The position numbers were made by a program, and so were the translations under genes. The notes under the pieces were generated by a model. That model searched no databases, was not told the DNA's origin, and saw nothing but the letters and a program-made list of their open reading frames with translations. This document shows positions 1 to 24,336 of a stretch of DNA of 24,336 nt, piece by piece (position 1 is the first letter of the stretch; each line of letters begins with the position of its first letter). Source of the DNA: Paulinella micropora (Eukaryota > Cercozoa > Imbricatea > Euglyphida); contig BJOX01000110.1 of NCBI GenBank assembly GCA_009731375.1, positions 701,103 through 725,438 of the forward strand, written 5' to 3'.

Positions 1-34
<34 letters not shown>
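1..34. repeat. Poly(C) run at window edge
   Basis: Thirty-four C in a row open the window. Homopolymers of this length next to contig edges are often assembly or sequencing artefacts; a similar C run flanks the N gap at 13209-13346. Confidence 0.9.
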
Positions 35-35
<1 letters not shown>

Positions 36-106
36 CTCGCTCCTCTATACTTCTCAAATATGTATACCCTCTACCCCTACAGACAGAGATAAATACATAC
101 ATACAG

Positions 107-24283
<24,177 letters not shown>

Positions 24284-24336
<53 letters not shown>
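24284..24336. repeat. (TA)n at window end
   Basis: Alternating AT to the last base. Confidence 0.95.

Overview
The window is eukaryotic nuclear DNA. About nine tenths of it is simple-sequence repeat (TATC/GATA, ACAT/TATG, TTA, GT, CT, GGAAT, CATTAC), with five runs of N. No bacterial-type genes, rRNA or complete tRNA are visible. Nearly every long open frame is a translated microsatellite (IYLS, MYVC, IHTY and similar) and is not a gene. The lineage cannot be fixed from sequence alone; an animal such as a mollusc or an alga/protist with repeat-filled introns would both fit.

The short non-repetitive islands are not random. Read on the + strand between an AG and a G|GT, 22 of them form a chain of open segments (18 to 432 nt, about 1.87 kb, about 620 codons) in which every junction phase agrees and no stop occurs. 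I interpret the window as an internal part of one plus-strand gene, E1 (107-223) to E22 (24231-24283), with tiny exons and introns made almost wholly of microsatellites. First and last exons lie outside. I do not recognise the protein. It starts with hydrophobic helix-like segments (E1-E3), continues as a basic Ser/Pro-rich, probably disordered region (E4-E9), then mixed segments (E10-E18), an acidic patch (E19) and a Gln-rich end (E21).

Layout: 1-3206, E1, E2 and a giant intron with GGAAT and CATTAC satellites; 3207-7985, E3-E6 separated by GATA/TATC/AT/GT arrays, foldback elements and a 776-N gap; 7986-12939, E7 and long arrays that carry degenerate copies of exon edges; 12940-17022, E8-E11 with an inverted-repeat element touching E9; 17023-20571, E12-E16 in ACAT/TATC arrays; 20572-24336, E17-E22 with further edge copies.

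The most unusual feature is that nine exons are accompanied by about 41 direct copies of their own 5' or 3' edge, splice site included, embedded in the neighbouring microsatellite. Two unrelated foldback elements, a recurrent GC-rich foldback family (five copies) and a tRNA-like SINE candidate complete the content.
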